Assembly: GCF_027533645.1 (NCBI RefSeq)
Contig: NZ_JAQAGY010000008.1
Location: forward strand, 235,344-299,343
Reading direction: 5' to 3'
DNA from: Paenibacillus caseinilyticus
Lineage (GTDB): Bacteria; Bacillota; Bacilli; Paenibacillales; NBRC-103111
DNA length: 64,000 bases
In this document: one piece after another, positions 35,301-43,456 of the stretch
Layout of the letters: each line of letters starts with the position of its first letter
Position numbering within the stretch: position 1 is the stretch's first letter
Made by a program: the position numbers and the translations under genes
The notes under the pieces: generated by a model
The model's input: the letters and a program-made list of their open reading frames with translations, nothing else
What the model was told of the DNA's origin: nothing
Databases searched by the model: none

Positions 35301-37521
35301 CATCGATTCGAAAATAATCAAAATCCGCAAAGCCGCCTGTCGTTTTGGTCGCATAATTGAATAAGGCAAAACGGTAGCCCATAAAATGATCCAGCTTATA
35401 TTTCATTTGAAGGGTGTTCCCGATTGCAGTCCACTGCACACCGTCGAGGCTGTAGTAGAAATAAGCTTTATCCGTACCATTCTTGTAATCAAAGTCGATA
35501 TTAAAATAGACTCGGTCCTGGGTCAGAGGAACACTTGCGATTTCCTCCGGGGAACCGGAGCTCCCATTCACCATGACGATCGATTTGGATTTTCCGGACA
35601 CTTTCACACCGACAAATCCATAGTCTTTCTGCAAGGCGGCAAGACCCGCATAATCCCCGTCTTTCAAGCGGCTTACATCTACTGCAATATTTCCGGAGCT
35701 TTCCGGTCCGAATGTTCTTTGGGTGAGCGTATTTCGGGCACCGAGAAGATCAGTGCTCTTTCTTCCGTTCGTAAGCCTTAAATAGCCGGGACGCTCGGTA
35801 AGGGACCACAGTGTGTTGTCCGGATTATGGTTCCACTGCCAGACCAGATCCAAGTTCGATCCGTTGTAGTCGTTTTCCCCATGTGCCCTGCCTTCCAGAA
35901 CTGAATCAGACGAGGCTGAAAAAGAAATGTCATCCACATAGAAATTCATCAAATCAGATACCGGATCAGGAGCTGCAGACCACGGGGTTTCAACAAAGAT
36001 GAATGTCTCAGAGAGATCCGCATCGGACGGAAGGGTATAGCTTCCCTCAATCGTGCCCCATTCGCCTTTTTTCAGGGTGGCGGATCCGAGAACCTTGATC
36101 CCCTGCCAGCTTGGACCGTTTTGGATATCAAAGTTAAACTGCTTCTGATCCGGTCCTTCCGTGTACTTCACTTTGGCGGAGAATTTGTAGGTGACACCCG
36201 CGCTCACTTCACCGGTAATGACCTGCTTGGGGCCATCCCCTGTCAATTTGCGGCCGGTGACATGCAACCCATTGGAACCGCTGTTAAATTCCTCCTGGGT
36301 TAACGCAACCGCAGCAGCACCGTTAGCCGACCACGGGGCCAGACCCGCCTCCATTCCGCCGTTGTCGATAAGTTCTTTACCGCCGCTTGCAGCTGTAGAC
36401 GACTGCACAGCCGAAGCTTGGGCTGTATCGTCCGGCTGGGTATGATAAGCATTCACTCTCTTAGGATTCTGATAAAATTCATCGGAAGCCGTGATTCTGC
36501 TTCTGGACTCTCCAGCCGGTGCAGGAACGGGGAGGCGCATACTCGCAGGGACTTTGCCGTCAACACCGAACACGGGCCACCCGTCTTCCCATTTCACTGG
36601 AACCAGGAATGGTATACGTCCAACGGATCCATGATCCTGAAATAACAGGCCGTACCAATTGCCATCCACCGTATCAATAATTCCGCCTTGAGCAACTCCC
36701 GCATCGCTCAAGGCGACTTTGCCTTCGTATGGACCATCGATGCGGTCGGACCGGAACACCAATTCCGTGCGCATGCCACCCTTAGGCCAAGTGATCAGGA
36801 ATACATAATACTTACCGTTAATTTTCTGTATATGGGAGCCTTCTGCCGGGAGACCGATATTGGGACCTGCAGTCTGGCTGGCATTAGGGATAATGACTTT
36901 ACTAAGTCCTCCTTCCTTGACCGCGGTTGCATCCGAGTTCAATTCCGTAATTCGGATGTCCCCACTGCCATCAACCAAATACACGCGTCCATCGTCATCG
37001 AACAGCAAGGACATATCGTGGTGAAAATCTAGAGTGGAACGAGTCCATGGACCATGCTCTATATCTTCCGTTTGATAGATATACGTTTTGCGGGTTGTAA
37101 GGGACGAGAACGTGACATAATATTTGCCTTTGTTATATCGGATGCTGCTTGCCCACGAGCCTTTGCCATAATCGCTTTTCCCGTTACTCAATCTTTGTTC
37201 GTCATGATCCGTCAAGATATCGTACACGTAATTAACAATTTCCCAATGGATGAGATCATACGACTTCATGATCGGAACCCCGGGATTCATATGCATGGTC
37301 GTGCTGGTCATATAATAAGCATCGCCTACCCTGATCACATCAGGGTCCGGAACATCCGCCCATATCATTGGATTTTCATAAGTATCGGCAGCTTGGTTAG
37401 CGTAGCTGTACGTGCTGGGTGCAAAGTTCAGCAATAATGTAAACGCGGCTAAAAGTATAATTGCTTTTTTGAACAAATGGATCCTGACCTTCCTTGTTGG
37501 CGCTTTCAATACGGTGTTCAT
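32311..37521 (-). CDS. secreted modular enzyme: GH43, CBM, cohesin-like, GH43, CBM6, cohesin, dockerin
   Basis: This 1,736-residue protein has a signal peptide (~1-45). Modules in order (approximate residues): GH43 (50-345; Asp in WADVPDPDVI, Glu in LPAEGSHI), CBM4/9/22-like (380-540), beta-xylosidase-type concanavalin-like domain (555-750), cohesin-like (758-895), second GH43 (905-1240; ADPFALVHDG, FEDSGIHKYNG), CBM6 (1245-1375), Ig-like (1380-1465), cohesin (1470-1600), helical FIVAR-like segment (1605-1685) and dockerin (1692-1736; YDLNKDSKLDIMDLAAMAAR). It probably removes arabinose and xylose from arabinoxylan outside the cell. The ATG at 37521 follows GAGGTGG by 8 bp. Confidence 0.88.
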   Translation of the reverse strand: MNTVLKAPTRKVRIHLFKKAIILLAAFTLLLNFAPSTYSYANQAADTYENPMIWADVPDPDVIRVGDAYYMTSTTMHMNPGVPIMKSYDLIHWEIVNYVYDILTDHDEQRLSNGKSDYGKGSWASSIRYNKGKYYVTFSSLTTRKTYIYQTEDIEHGPWTRSTLDFHHDMSLLFDDDGRVYLVDGSGDIRITELNSDATAVKEGGLSKVIIPNASQTAGPNIGLPAEGSHIQKINGKYYVFLITWPKGGMRTELVFRSDRIDGPYEGKVALSDAGVAQGGIIDTVDGNWYGLLFQDHGSVGRIPFLVPVKWEDGWPVFGVDGKVPASMRLPVPAPAGESRSRITASDEFYQNPKRVNAYHTQPDDTAQASAVQSSTAASGGKELIDNGGMEAGLAPWSANGAAAVALTQEEFNSGSNGLHVTGRKLTGDGPKQVITGEVSAGVTYKFSAKVKYTEGPDQKQFNFDIQNGPSWQGIKVLGSATLKKGEWGTIEGSYTLPSDADLSETFIFVETPWSAAPDPVSDLMNFYVDDISFSASSDSVLEGRAHGENDYNGSNLDLVWQWNHNPDNTLWSLTERPGYLRLTNGRKSTDLLGARNTLTQRTFGPESSGNIAVDVSRLKDGDYAGLAALQKDYGFVGVKVSGKSKSIVMVNGSSGSPEEIASVPLTQDRVYFNIDFDYKNGTDKAYFYYSLDGVQWTAIGNTLQMKYKLDHFMGYRFALFNYATKTTGGFADFDYFRIDDKLAGTNSTAKILKAALGDVPSVIGVPNAELEVPVNMEALPAGEYSEISASLNIPKYLTVTGVEFNSGNITGHSSYTYSNHRLQLTVGGANAGFSNQSSDLFATIKLKVEELVPEDQTAVIQTDYIHVTGGNAVYNVHAAAANIGLKKLDTGAIAKIPGYSNPLMSHKLGADPFALVHDGRVYIYMSSDEYEYDGSGKIKDNSFSNLNRVFVISSADMVNWTDHGAIPVAGPSGIAKWAKFSWAPAAAHKKINGADKFFLYFANGAGGIGVLTADSPIGPWSDPLGQALVTGRTPGVPGVVWLFDPAVLVDDDGSGYLYFGGGIPGEPNSTPEQIAHPKTSRVIKLADDMIHTVGSASEIDAPYMFEDSGIHKYNGTYYYSYCSNFAGIHPDGTPPPGEIAYMVSDNPMGPFTYVSPILKNPYEFFGVGGNNHHAIFQFNDQWYVVYHAQTVSKEILGDGKGYRSPHINKVEFYENGYMKEIKGDREGISQTANLDPYKRVEAETIAWSAGIRTEKSTAPGSPVESNNLDVTDTNDGDWVAVANADFGDNGAASFEAHVASMSGGKIELRLDSPVGEVIGTLDVTPTGGNQEWKLMNTAVSHVKGIHNVFFTFVGEGTGSLLNLDYWQFKAGDAEPALESVHILGAEPSLQVNEIRTVSSAVYPATVSNRTYHWEAAGSISIVGDSSQDSVTLKGESAGTGTLTLTVTAGGVEKKAGTEVTVVPDSQTASYRLAGPSSVKPGDSFDLTYGLSNVTQRVYAASLTVNYDPAALEYVEASSLLDGFAVVGSAKSPGVVKLIEAGTSSNRSVTGTLDLLSLKFRALNQTVTTNVYVTGVVLADQYGNEYPLCSGSGHTIHIGVTVPADKTELTALLTEAAAAAANAKVLDPVSPRFGYYPQSAVDALNASIAEADTVRSDASASQSQVDQARDVLAQALSEFRTKANQTASVGDLAIVSAHYHATSSDVQWESLRMYDLNKDSKLDIMDLAAMAARILN

Positions 37522-37634
37522 TACGCATTCCACCTCTCTGATTTCATGGCAGTGTCCCTTCTCCTAATTAAATTTTATCTTTCATTCTGACATTCCCCAT
37601 CGGCCCTCCTTCCCGAATTCGACTTTCTCCTTCA

Positions 37635-37648
37635 TGATAACGGTAATA
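37635..37648. promoter_or_regulatory. cre-like or LacI-type site upstream of the modular enzyme
   Basis: TGATAACGGTAATA matches the cre consensus at 12 of 14 positions, ~115 bp before the ATG. Confidence 0.35.
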
Positions 37649-37871
37649 ATTTCGCCTGCCATTCTCAAAGTATAGCGTTACCCCCCAAAAACTTAAGAAA
37701 GCACCTGATGAGACCCCAACTTAACAGGTATCGCGAGGTACTTGCCGTACTGCTGCTCGAAACATTCATCCCTGATCCACAGATTCGGGAAGGCACCATA
37801 GCCAGCCATGAACCCCGCCAGTCCCATCACGGGATCCCACATGGATTGGGTCACGGCAAGTCCTTATATAT

Positions 37872-37921
37872 AAAAAGCCCCAAGCTTGTGACATCCAAGC
37901 TGAGGCTTTTTATCGTGTTCA
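37872..37921. terminator. bidirectional terminator after GH95
   Basis: AAAAAGCC and GGCTTTTT flank inner AAGCTT-type arms, giving a T-run on either strand. It ends the GH95 operon 58 bp past its stop. Confidence 0.7.
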
Positions 37922-37978
37922 CGAGGTATCCAACTCCGATTAGGCCGGAGGAGTTCTCCTGCTTCTTCAAAATGATCG

Positions 37979-40240
37979 TCAGAACGTATACGACGTTCCG
38001 GCCTCCGCCCTAAATTCCACCGGCTGCTCTCCGAGTCCCCGGATTCGGCAGAGTCGAGCAGCGGCGGCATGGATGACCGCTTCGGTCACGCGTCCGTCTG
38101 CCCATTTTAGGTCAACGGTATAGCCACCGCGGGCCCGCAGACCACGCACGCATCCTTCGCCCCACGCCTGCGGCAGGGCAGGCAGCAGATGAAGATCGCC
38201 GGTCTGACTCTGCAGCAGCATCTCGGCGATCCCGGCCGCGCCCCCGAAGTTGCCGTCAATCTGGAACGGCGGATGATTGTCGAACAGGTTCGGCAGCGTG
38301 GAGTGGCTGAGCAGCGCCATCACATGCTCGCGGACCTTCTCCCCATCGTGGAGCCGGGCCCAGAAGTTGATGATCCATGCCCGGCTCCAGCCGGTATGAC
38401 CGCCGCCGTCGGCAAGTCTCCGCTCCAGTGTCACGCGGGAGGCCTCGGCCAGCTCCGGCGTACCCTCGACGGTAAACTGCTCCCCGGGATAGAGGGCGAA
38501 CAGATGCGAGATATGCCGATGACCCGGCTCCCGCTCCTCGTAATCCTCCATCCATTCCTGGATCTGACCATGGCGGCCGATAGCCGGCTGCGGCAGCCGC
38601 TCCAGTGCGGAGATCAGCTCCTGACGGAACTCTTCGTCCGTTTGCAGAATCTCTGAGGAACGGATGCAGGCGCTGAACAGCGCGTGGATAATCTGAAAAT
38701 CCATGGACGCCCCCGCACACATCACACCTGATTCTCCACTCGGGAGAATGTACGTATTCTCGGGCGATACGGAAGGGCAGGTCATCAGCCGGCCATCTCC
38801 GCCCTCGATCATATAATCCAGGAGGAACTGTGCCGCTTCCTTCATGACCGGGTACGCCCGCTGCTGCAGGAAGGCTGCATCCAGCCCGTACCGGTAATGC
38901 TCCCATAGATGCAGGCACAGCCAGGCGGCTCCCATCGGCCAGAAGGACGCCGGCAGGTACGTATCTTGAGGCGCCGTATCCGCCCAAATGTCCGTGTTAT
39001 GGTGGGCCGTGAAGCCACGGCAGCCGTACATGACTTCTGCCGTGTGCCGGCCGGGCTCCCGCATCCGCTCGATCAACTCGAACAGCGGGAGATGGCACTC
39101 CGCCAGATTGGCGTTCTCCGCCAGCCAGTAATTCATCTGCGCGTTGATATTGATCGTGTATTTGCTGTCCCACGGCGGCAGGAAGCTCTCATTCCAGATG
39201 CCCTGCAGGTTCGCCGGCAGAGATCCCGGACGGGAGGATGCGATGAGCAGATATCTGCCGAAATGGAAATAGAGTGCAGCCAGCCCCGGATCATCCCCGC
39301 CCTGCTGTACCCGGCGCAGCCGCTCATCGGTCGGCAGGCTGTCCAGCTCGCCGTCTGCACTCTTCAGCTCCAGCTCCACCCGGCTGAAGAGTGCGCGGTA
39401 ATCCGCCATATGCCGCTCGAGAAGCTCGGTGTAAGACTTCGCAGCGGCCGCGGTCAGCAGCTCCCGGCAGACAGCCTCCGGATCCGCATGGCGGAAGGTC
39501 GTGGCTCCCGTGATGTAGAGGGTGACGCTGTCCGCCTGTTCGATCACCAGATGCTCGCCGATCGTGCGGCAGCGGCCGCCTTCCTGGGTGGACTTGAGCG
39601 CGGCACGGAACTGCCCGCCCCCCTCACCGCCGCAGCTTCCGCGCATGATCAGCCCGTCCTGCTCCCATTGGTCGGTCCGCTCCAGATACCTCCACCGGTT
39701 TCTCGTAAACCGGGCCTGGAGCGAGACCGACCCCGGACGGTCTGCCGTCAGACGAATGACGATCGCTTGGTCGGGATAGCTCGACAGCAGCTCGCGGGTG
39801 TACTCCACTTCTCCCTGCCGGTATCGGACCCTGGTCACGCCGCTCTCCAGATCCAGCTCCCTGCTGTACGCCCTAGCCTCCTGCGCCTGCCCCTGGTCCG
39901 AGAAGTCCAGCAGCAGATCGCCCAGCGGCAGGTAGTGCCGCTGCGTCTCGGGCAGGCCGGGCAGCGCCAGAGCAGCCAGCTTCTCGGCCTCCCGCAGCCT
40001 CCCGGAGAGGATCAGCTCACGGATCCGCGGCAGATTCGGCAGCGCATCCGGGTTGTTGCGGTCGCGCGGGCCGCCGTACCATACGGAATCTTCGTTGAGC
40101 TGGATTCGTTCCTTCGCCGTGCCGCCGAACACCATGGCACCGAGCCGTCCGTTACCGATCGGGAGGGCTTCGTTCCATTCGCCGGCGGGCTGGTTATACC
40201 AGAGCTTGAGCCTTTTGCTGAGATGCGTCGCGTTCGTCAC
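37979..40240 (-). CDS. GH95 alpha-L-fucosidase / alpha-L-galactosidase family
   Basis: This 753-residue enzyme has the N-terminal GH95 beta domain (LWYNQPAGEWNEALPIGNGR, LNEDSVWYGGP) and an (alpha/alpha)6 barrel. The catalytic Asn pair region HHNTDIW, the acid Glu in QEWMEDYEE and the Asp in IDGNFGGAAG are visible. It has no signal peptide. The GTG start at 40240 follows AAAAGGAGA by 7 bp. It is third in an operon behind L-galactose-dehydrogenase-like and LgoD-like genes. L-galactosides or L-fucosides from xyloglucan or other plant glycans are therefore the likely substrates. Confidence 0.88.
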   Translation of the reverse strand: MTNATHLSKRLKLWYNQPAGEWNEALPIGNGRLGAMVFGGTAKERIQLNEDSVWYGGPRDRNNPDALPNLPRIRELILSGRLREAEKLAALALPGLPETQRHYLPLGDLLLDFSDQGQAQEARAYSRELDLESGVTRVRYRQGEVEYTRELLSSYPDQAIVIRLTADRPGSVSLQARFTRNRWRYLERTDQWEQDGLIMRGSCGGEGGGQFRAALKSTQEGGRCRTIGEHLVIEQADSVTLYITGATTFRHADPEAVCRELLTAAAAKSYTELLERHMADYRALFSRVELELKSADGELDSLPTDERLRRVQQGGDDPGLAALYFHFGRYLLIASSRPGSLPANLQGIWNESFLPPWDSKYTININAQMNYWLAENANLAECHLPLFELIERMREPGRHTAEVMYGCRGFTAHHNTDIWADTAPQDTYLPASFWPMGAAWLCLHLWEHYRYGLDAAFLQQRAYPVMKEAAQFLLDYMIEGGDGRLMTCPSVSPENTYILPSGESGVMCAGASMDFQIIHALFSACIRSSEILQTDEEFRQELISALERLPQPAIGRHGQIQEWMEDYEEREPGHRHISHLFALYPGEQFTVEGTPELAEASRVTLERRLADGGGHTGWSRAWIINFWARLHDGEKVREHVMALLSHSTLPNLFDNHPPFQIDGNFGGAAGIAEMLLQSQTGDLHLLPALPQAWGEGCVRGLRARGGYTVDLKWADGRVTEAVIHAAAARLCRIRGLGEQPVEFRAEAGTSYTF

Positions 40241-40282
40241 GGGGTTCTCTCCTTTTGTTCTTGCAGCGAATCCGCTGCTCCT

Positions 40283-41296
40283 CTAGAATTCCACTACCGC
40301 CTTGATCACACCGTTCTCCGGACGCAGCCAGCTGTCGTACTGCCCCGTCATCTCGGTGAATCCCGTCCGGTGCGTAATGAAGCTGCCGGTATCGATCCAG
40401 CCGCTGCGGATATGCTCGATCACCTCGATGAAATCTTCCTTGAGGGCGTTCCGGCTGCCCATGATCGCCATCTCCCGCTTGTGAAACTCCGGATCGTCGA
40501 AGGTAATCGGAGACTTGACGAGCCCGACATACACGAGGCGCCCGCCATGGGACACATAATGCAGCGCCTGCTCCATCGACTTCGCGTTACCGGTGGCGTC
40601 GAGCACCGCTGCTGGGAAGTCTCCCCCGGTAATCCGCGCTACTTCCGTCAGCGGATCCTTCTTCGCATTGACGATTTCATCAGCCGGGGCCCATATCCTG
40701 CAGAAGCCGAGCCGCTCCTCATTAAGGTCCATGGCGATGACCCGTGCGCCCGCCAGCTTGGCGAACTTCATGACGCCGAGTCCGATCGGGCCGGCGCCGA
40801 TAACGAGCACCCAGTCTCCCGGTCGTACTCCGGCAACCTTGACTGCATGAGCTCCGATGCTGAAGCATTCCACGACCGCCGCCTGATCCGGCGTGAGTCC
40901 GCGGGTCGCAACCACATGCCTGGCCGGCACGGTCATATACTCCCGCATGCCGCCGTCCTGATGGACGCCGAGCACGCTCATCGAGGTGCAGCAGTTCGTC
41001 TTGCCGTTGCGGCAGGCAATGCAGGTGCCGCAGTGGATATACGGGATGACGCAGACCCCGTCACCGGCAGACAGCCCTTCCTCGTTGTCCCCGATCTCGA
41101 CGATCTCCGCTGCGAGCTCGTGGCCCAGCACACGCGGGTAGGCGAAGAACGGCTGATTGCCCGTATAGGCATGCAGATCCGTGCCGCAGATACCGACTCT
41201 CCGGATACGCAGCAGCGCTTCCCCTGGACCCGGTACAGGAATTTCCTCTTCCTTCATGACAAAACGCCTCGGCTCCTCGCATACGATGCTCTTCAT
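40283..41296 (-). CDS. zinc-dependent dehydrogenase, LgoD (L-galactonate 5-dehydrogenase)-like
   Basis: This 337-residue medium-chain dehydrogenase has the catalytic zinc ligands in GICGTDLHAYTGN and LGHE and the structural-zinc cysteines (CGTCIACRNGKTNCC). The nucleotide site is VIGAGPIGLGV. The stretches NQPFFAYPRVLGHE and VLGVHQDGG closely match what I recall of E. coli LgoD, which oxidises L-galactonate to D-tagaturonate. Its start overlaps the upstream AKR stop (ATGA). The operon mates support an L-galactose or L-fucose route, but the exact substrate is inferred. Confidence 0.82.
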   Translation of the reverse strand: MKSIVCEEPRRFVMKEEEIPVPGPGEALLRIRRVGICGTDLHAYTGNQPFFAYPRVLGHELAAEIVEIGDNEEGLSAGDGVCVIPYIHCGTCIACRNGKTNCCTSMSVLGVHQDGGMREYMTVPARHVVATRGLTPDQAAVVECFSIGAHAVKVAGVRPGDWVLVIGAGPIGLGVMKFAKLAGARVIAMDLNEERLGFCRIWAPADEIVNAKKDPLTEVARITGGDFPAAVLDATGNAKSMEQALHYVSHGGRLVYVGLVKSPITFDDPEFHKREMAIMGSRNALKEDFIEVIEHIRSGWIDTGSFITHRTGFTEMTGQYDSWLRPENGVIKAVVEF

Positions 41297-42240
41297 TCCA
41301 CGCGAACCCCCTCATTGTATTCCGGCCGCCCGCTCGGCCACGACAGCCGCTGCACCGGCTCCAGGATGCGCCGCACCTGCTCAATGGCAGCCAGATCGGG
41401 CTCCTGCTCGGCATAGGCAATATTCATCCGGATCTTGCCTGGTTTCGATGTGCTTACCAGTGTCGTCGGAATTCCCTCATGCTGTACCGCGAACTGGATC
41501 GCGAGCTGCGGCAGGGACAGCCCCCTCGCTTCGCAGTATTCGAAGGCTTCCCTGCAGGCCTGACGGATCCGAGGTGAAGCCGGATGCCAATCAGGCAGCG
41601 TGCTGCCAGACAACAGCCCCATGGACAGCGGGGAGGCGTTGACCAGTCCTGTGCCCAGCTCTCCAACCAGCGGCAGCAGCTCCAGCAGGGAATCGTCATT
41701 CAGGGAATAGTGGCAGTAGGACAGGATGGCATCCACCGGACGCTCCTGCAGCACATCCCGGAATAGGGACAGGGGAAGCCCCGATATGCCGGTATAGCGG
41801 ATTTTTCCCTGCCGCTTCAGCTCCGCGAGTGCTGGGATGCCTTCCTCGAGCACCTGCCTTCTGTCACCGAACTCAATATCATGCAGGAACAAAATATCGA
41901 TATAATCCGTATGCAGCCGCTGCATGCTCTCCTCGACGCTTCGAAAGATCCGCTGATAAGAGAAGTCGAAGTCATCCGCCCCATATCTTCCGGCCTTGGT
42001 GCTCAGAATGAACCGATCTCTCCGGATCTCCTGCAGCGCCCGTCCCAGCACGGTCTCCGCCTTCAGCATGCCGTAATACGGAGATACATCGATATAATTG
42101 ATACCGTTATCTAGCGCGGCATGGACGGTCCGAATGCCCTCCTCATCATCTGTCGGATGGAATACGGATCCGAGAGACGAGGCGCCGAAGCTGATAACCG
42201 ATACATCCAGTCCGGTGTTTCCCAGCTTGCGGTATTTCAT
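41293..42240 (-). CDS. aldo/keto reductase, L-galactose (L-fucose) dehydrogenase-like
   Basis: This 315-residue TIM-barrel oxidoreductase has catalytic Tyr in DVSPYYG, Lys in LSTKAGRYG and His in FLHDIEFGDR. FGASSLGSVF, ILSYCHYSLND, WHPASP and LEPVQRLSWPSG are strikingly like plant L-galactose dehydrogenase. It should oxidise L-galactose or L-fucose at C1 to the lactone. It is the first gene of the operon with the LgoD-like and GH95 genes. AAAGGAGG lies 11 bp before the ATG, and a promoter with a LacI-type operator lies upstream. Confidence 0.82.
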   Translation of the reverse strand: MKYRKLGNTGLDVSVISFGASSLGSVFHPTDDEEGIRTVHAALDNGINYIDVSPYYGMLKAETVLGRALQEIRRDRFILSTKAGRYGADDFDFSYQRIFRSVEESMQRLHTDYIDILFLHDIEFGDRRQVLEEGIPALAELKRQGKIRYTGISGLPLSLFRDVLQERPVDAILSYCHYSLNDDSLLELLPLVGELGTGLVNASPLSMGLLSGSTLPDWHPASPRIRQACREAFEYCEARGLSLPQLAIQFAVQHEGIPTTLVSTSKPGKIRMNIAYAEQEPDLAAIEQVRRILEPVQRLSWPSGRPEYNEGVRVE

Positions 42241-42288
42241 GGCCGCTGTACCCTCCTTTCGAAACCACCATCACTTTGTTATTAAATA

Positions 42289-42302
42289 TGTTATCGGTAA
42301 CA
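42289..42302. promoter_or_regulatory. LacI-type operator at the start of the L-galactose/L-fucose operon
   Basis: TGTTATCGGTAACA has inverted TGTTA arms and a central CG, as LacI-family operators do. It covers the predicted transcription start just below the -10 box and also matches cre at 13 of 14 positions, so CcpA is an alternative. Confidence 0.55.
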
Positions 42303-42304
42303 AA

Positions 42305-42333
42305 ACAATAACATGACCCCCTGTTTCCGTCAA
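42305..42333 (-). promoter_or_regulatory. promoter of the L-galactose/L-fucose operon
   Basis: On the minus strand TTGACG (42328-42333) and TATTGT (42305-42310) are separated by 17 bp, 65 bp upstream of the ATG. Confidence 0.5.
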
Positions 42334-42372
42334 CGGTCCGGGGGCTTGAAAATCCACTTCCGTTCTCCCACT

Positions 42373-42709
42373 ATGATTCATGGAATACGGCCCAGCTGCT
42401 TGGATTTCGGCTGATTCGGGGAATACCGGCGAGATTACGGATAAGGAAGCACGGTACATGAAGATGCTAACCTCCACCGGCGTGGACGGCGTATAGTTCG
42501 TCCCGGCGGGATGAGTCGGAGTCCCAACGGAAGAAGCGATATACGCGCCAAGCTGGCAGCACCGGGCAGCACCGACAGGCCCAACAGCCATCCTGGCCGC
42601 CAACAATTTTCATCGGCGTCAATACCTTGCGGGCGCTGCGTGTCCTGAACATCCGGGTTCCGAGGAGGTTCCCGTCGCCTCCTTCAACGATCCGGATATC
42701 TGGTCATAA
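42373..42709 (+). pseudogene. decayed LacI-family regulator
   Basis: Pieces of a LacI effector domain appear in order in shifting frames: WNTAQLLGFRLI, GNTGEITDKEARYMKML with TSTGVDGV, an in-frame stop, FVPAG, then GPTAILAANNF, IGVNTLRALRVLNIRVP and, after a missing base, EEVPVASFNDPDIWS before TAA. The DNA-binding part and the middle of the gene are gone. It is divergent from the L-galactose/L-fucose operon and next to a LacI-type operator, so it was probably the operon's own repressor. Confidence 0.8.
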
Positions 42710-42713
42710 GCCC

Positions 42714-42742
42714 TTGACAATACTTTCCTGACGTAATAATAT
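42714..42742 (+). promoter_or_regulatory. promoter of the ArsR-type regulator
   Basis: A perfect TTGACA (42714-42719), a 17-bp spacer and TAATAT (42737-42742) lie 40 bp before the ATG. Confidence 0.6.
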
Positions 42743-42752
42743 TGTTTTACGT
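42731..42752. promoter_or_regulatory. ACGTAA-n10-TTACGT operator over the -10 box
   Basis: This perfect 6-bp inverted repeat straddles the -10 box of the regulator gene, as expected for an autorepressing ArsR-type operator. Confidence 0.5.
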
Positions 42753-42781
42753 AAACCGTATCTATTGTGGAGATGATGTTG

Positions 42782-43456
42782 ATGACCTCTTATGAACCGA
42801 TCCCGGACAGCGTCCTGATCGAATCACCCGAGCAAGCCATGGTGCTGCTCAATCCGCTCCGCGCCGAGATCGCCGCACGTCTGGCGGAACCGGGCTCTGC
42901 CGCCGAGGTTGCCCGGGCGATCGGCGAAGCGCCGCAGCGGATCAATTACCATCTGAAGGCGCTCGAGAAGGCAGGTCTGGTGCGCCGTATCGGTTCCCGG
43001 CAGGTACGCAACCTGGTGGAGGTCCTGTACCAGAGCATTGCCCGGACGTTCGTGCTCTCGGAGCGTCTGGGTATGAAACCTGAGACGGTGCGTAAACTGA
43101 AAGACCAAGGCTCTCTCGCCCACCTGATCGGGACGGCCGACCGGATCAAGCAGGACGCCCTCCTGCTCATGGAACAATCCGATGAAGGAGAGGAAATCCC
43201 GAGTGCCACGCTCCAGTTTCAGGTGGAGCTCGCAACGCCCGAGCGGCGGCAGGCTTTCGTGGAAGAGTATGCCCGGCTCGTCCAAGAATTGACGGGCAAG
43301 TACGGGGGATCCGGGGAGTCCGGCGCCTACCAAGTCGTGGTGGCCGTCTATCCCGAAGCACCGGGCCGGGCACCGGCGGGAGAAGAGCCTTCGAAGTCCC
43401 CGAGCCTGCCTTCACCCAAGCAAAGGAGGAAGAAAGCCCATGGAACACAACCTTGA
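42782..43456 (+). CDS. ArsR-type winged-helix regulator
   Basis: This 224-residue protein has an N-terminal winged helix (LLNPLRAEIAARL, AEVARAIGEAPQRINYHLKA, LVRRIGSRQVRNLVEVLYQS, residues ~25-100). A longer C-terminal domain ends in a low-complexity Pro/Lys tail. There is no CxC metal site, so it is not a classical arsenic or cadmium sensor. The ATG at 42782 has GGAG 9 bp upstream; the GTG at 42767 overlaps that site. The dyad at 42731-42752 suggests autoregulation. The next gene starts inside its last codons, so the two are co-translated. Confidence 0.8.
   Translation: MTSYEPIPDSVLIESPEQAMVLLNPLRAEIAARLAEPGSAAEVARAIGEAPQRINYHLKALEKAGLVRRIGSRQVRNLVEVLYQSIARTFVLSERLGMKPETVRKLKDQGSLAHLIGTADRIKQDALLLMEQSDEGEEIPSATLQFQVELATPERRQAFVEEYARLVQELTGKYGGSGESGAYQVVVAVYPEAPGRAPAGEEPSKSPSLPSPKQRRKKAHGTQP

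Larger units (their letters stand above)
37522..37978. other. 457-bp control region upstream of the modular enzyme
   Basis: It holds the cre-like site and the bidirectional terminator listed separately. No further gene was recognised. Confidence 0.5.

Noticed and set aside
38909..41416. 835-codon open frame on the plus strand
   Set aside because: Antisense of GH95 and the two dehydrogenases, all of which have motifs and ribosome sites.
42271..42606. 111-codon minus-strand frame between the AKR and ArsR-type genes
   Set aside because: It crosses the AKR promoter and the LacI remnant, whose plus-strand fragments are clearly homologous to known proteins.
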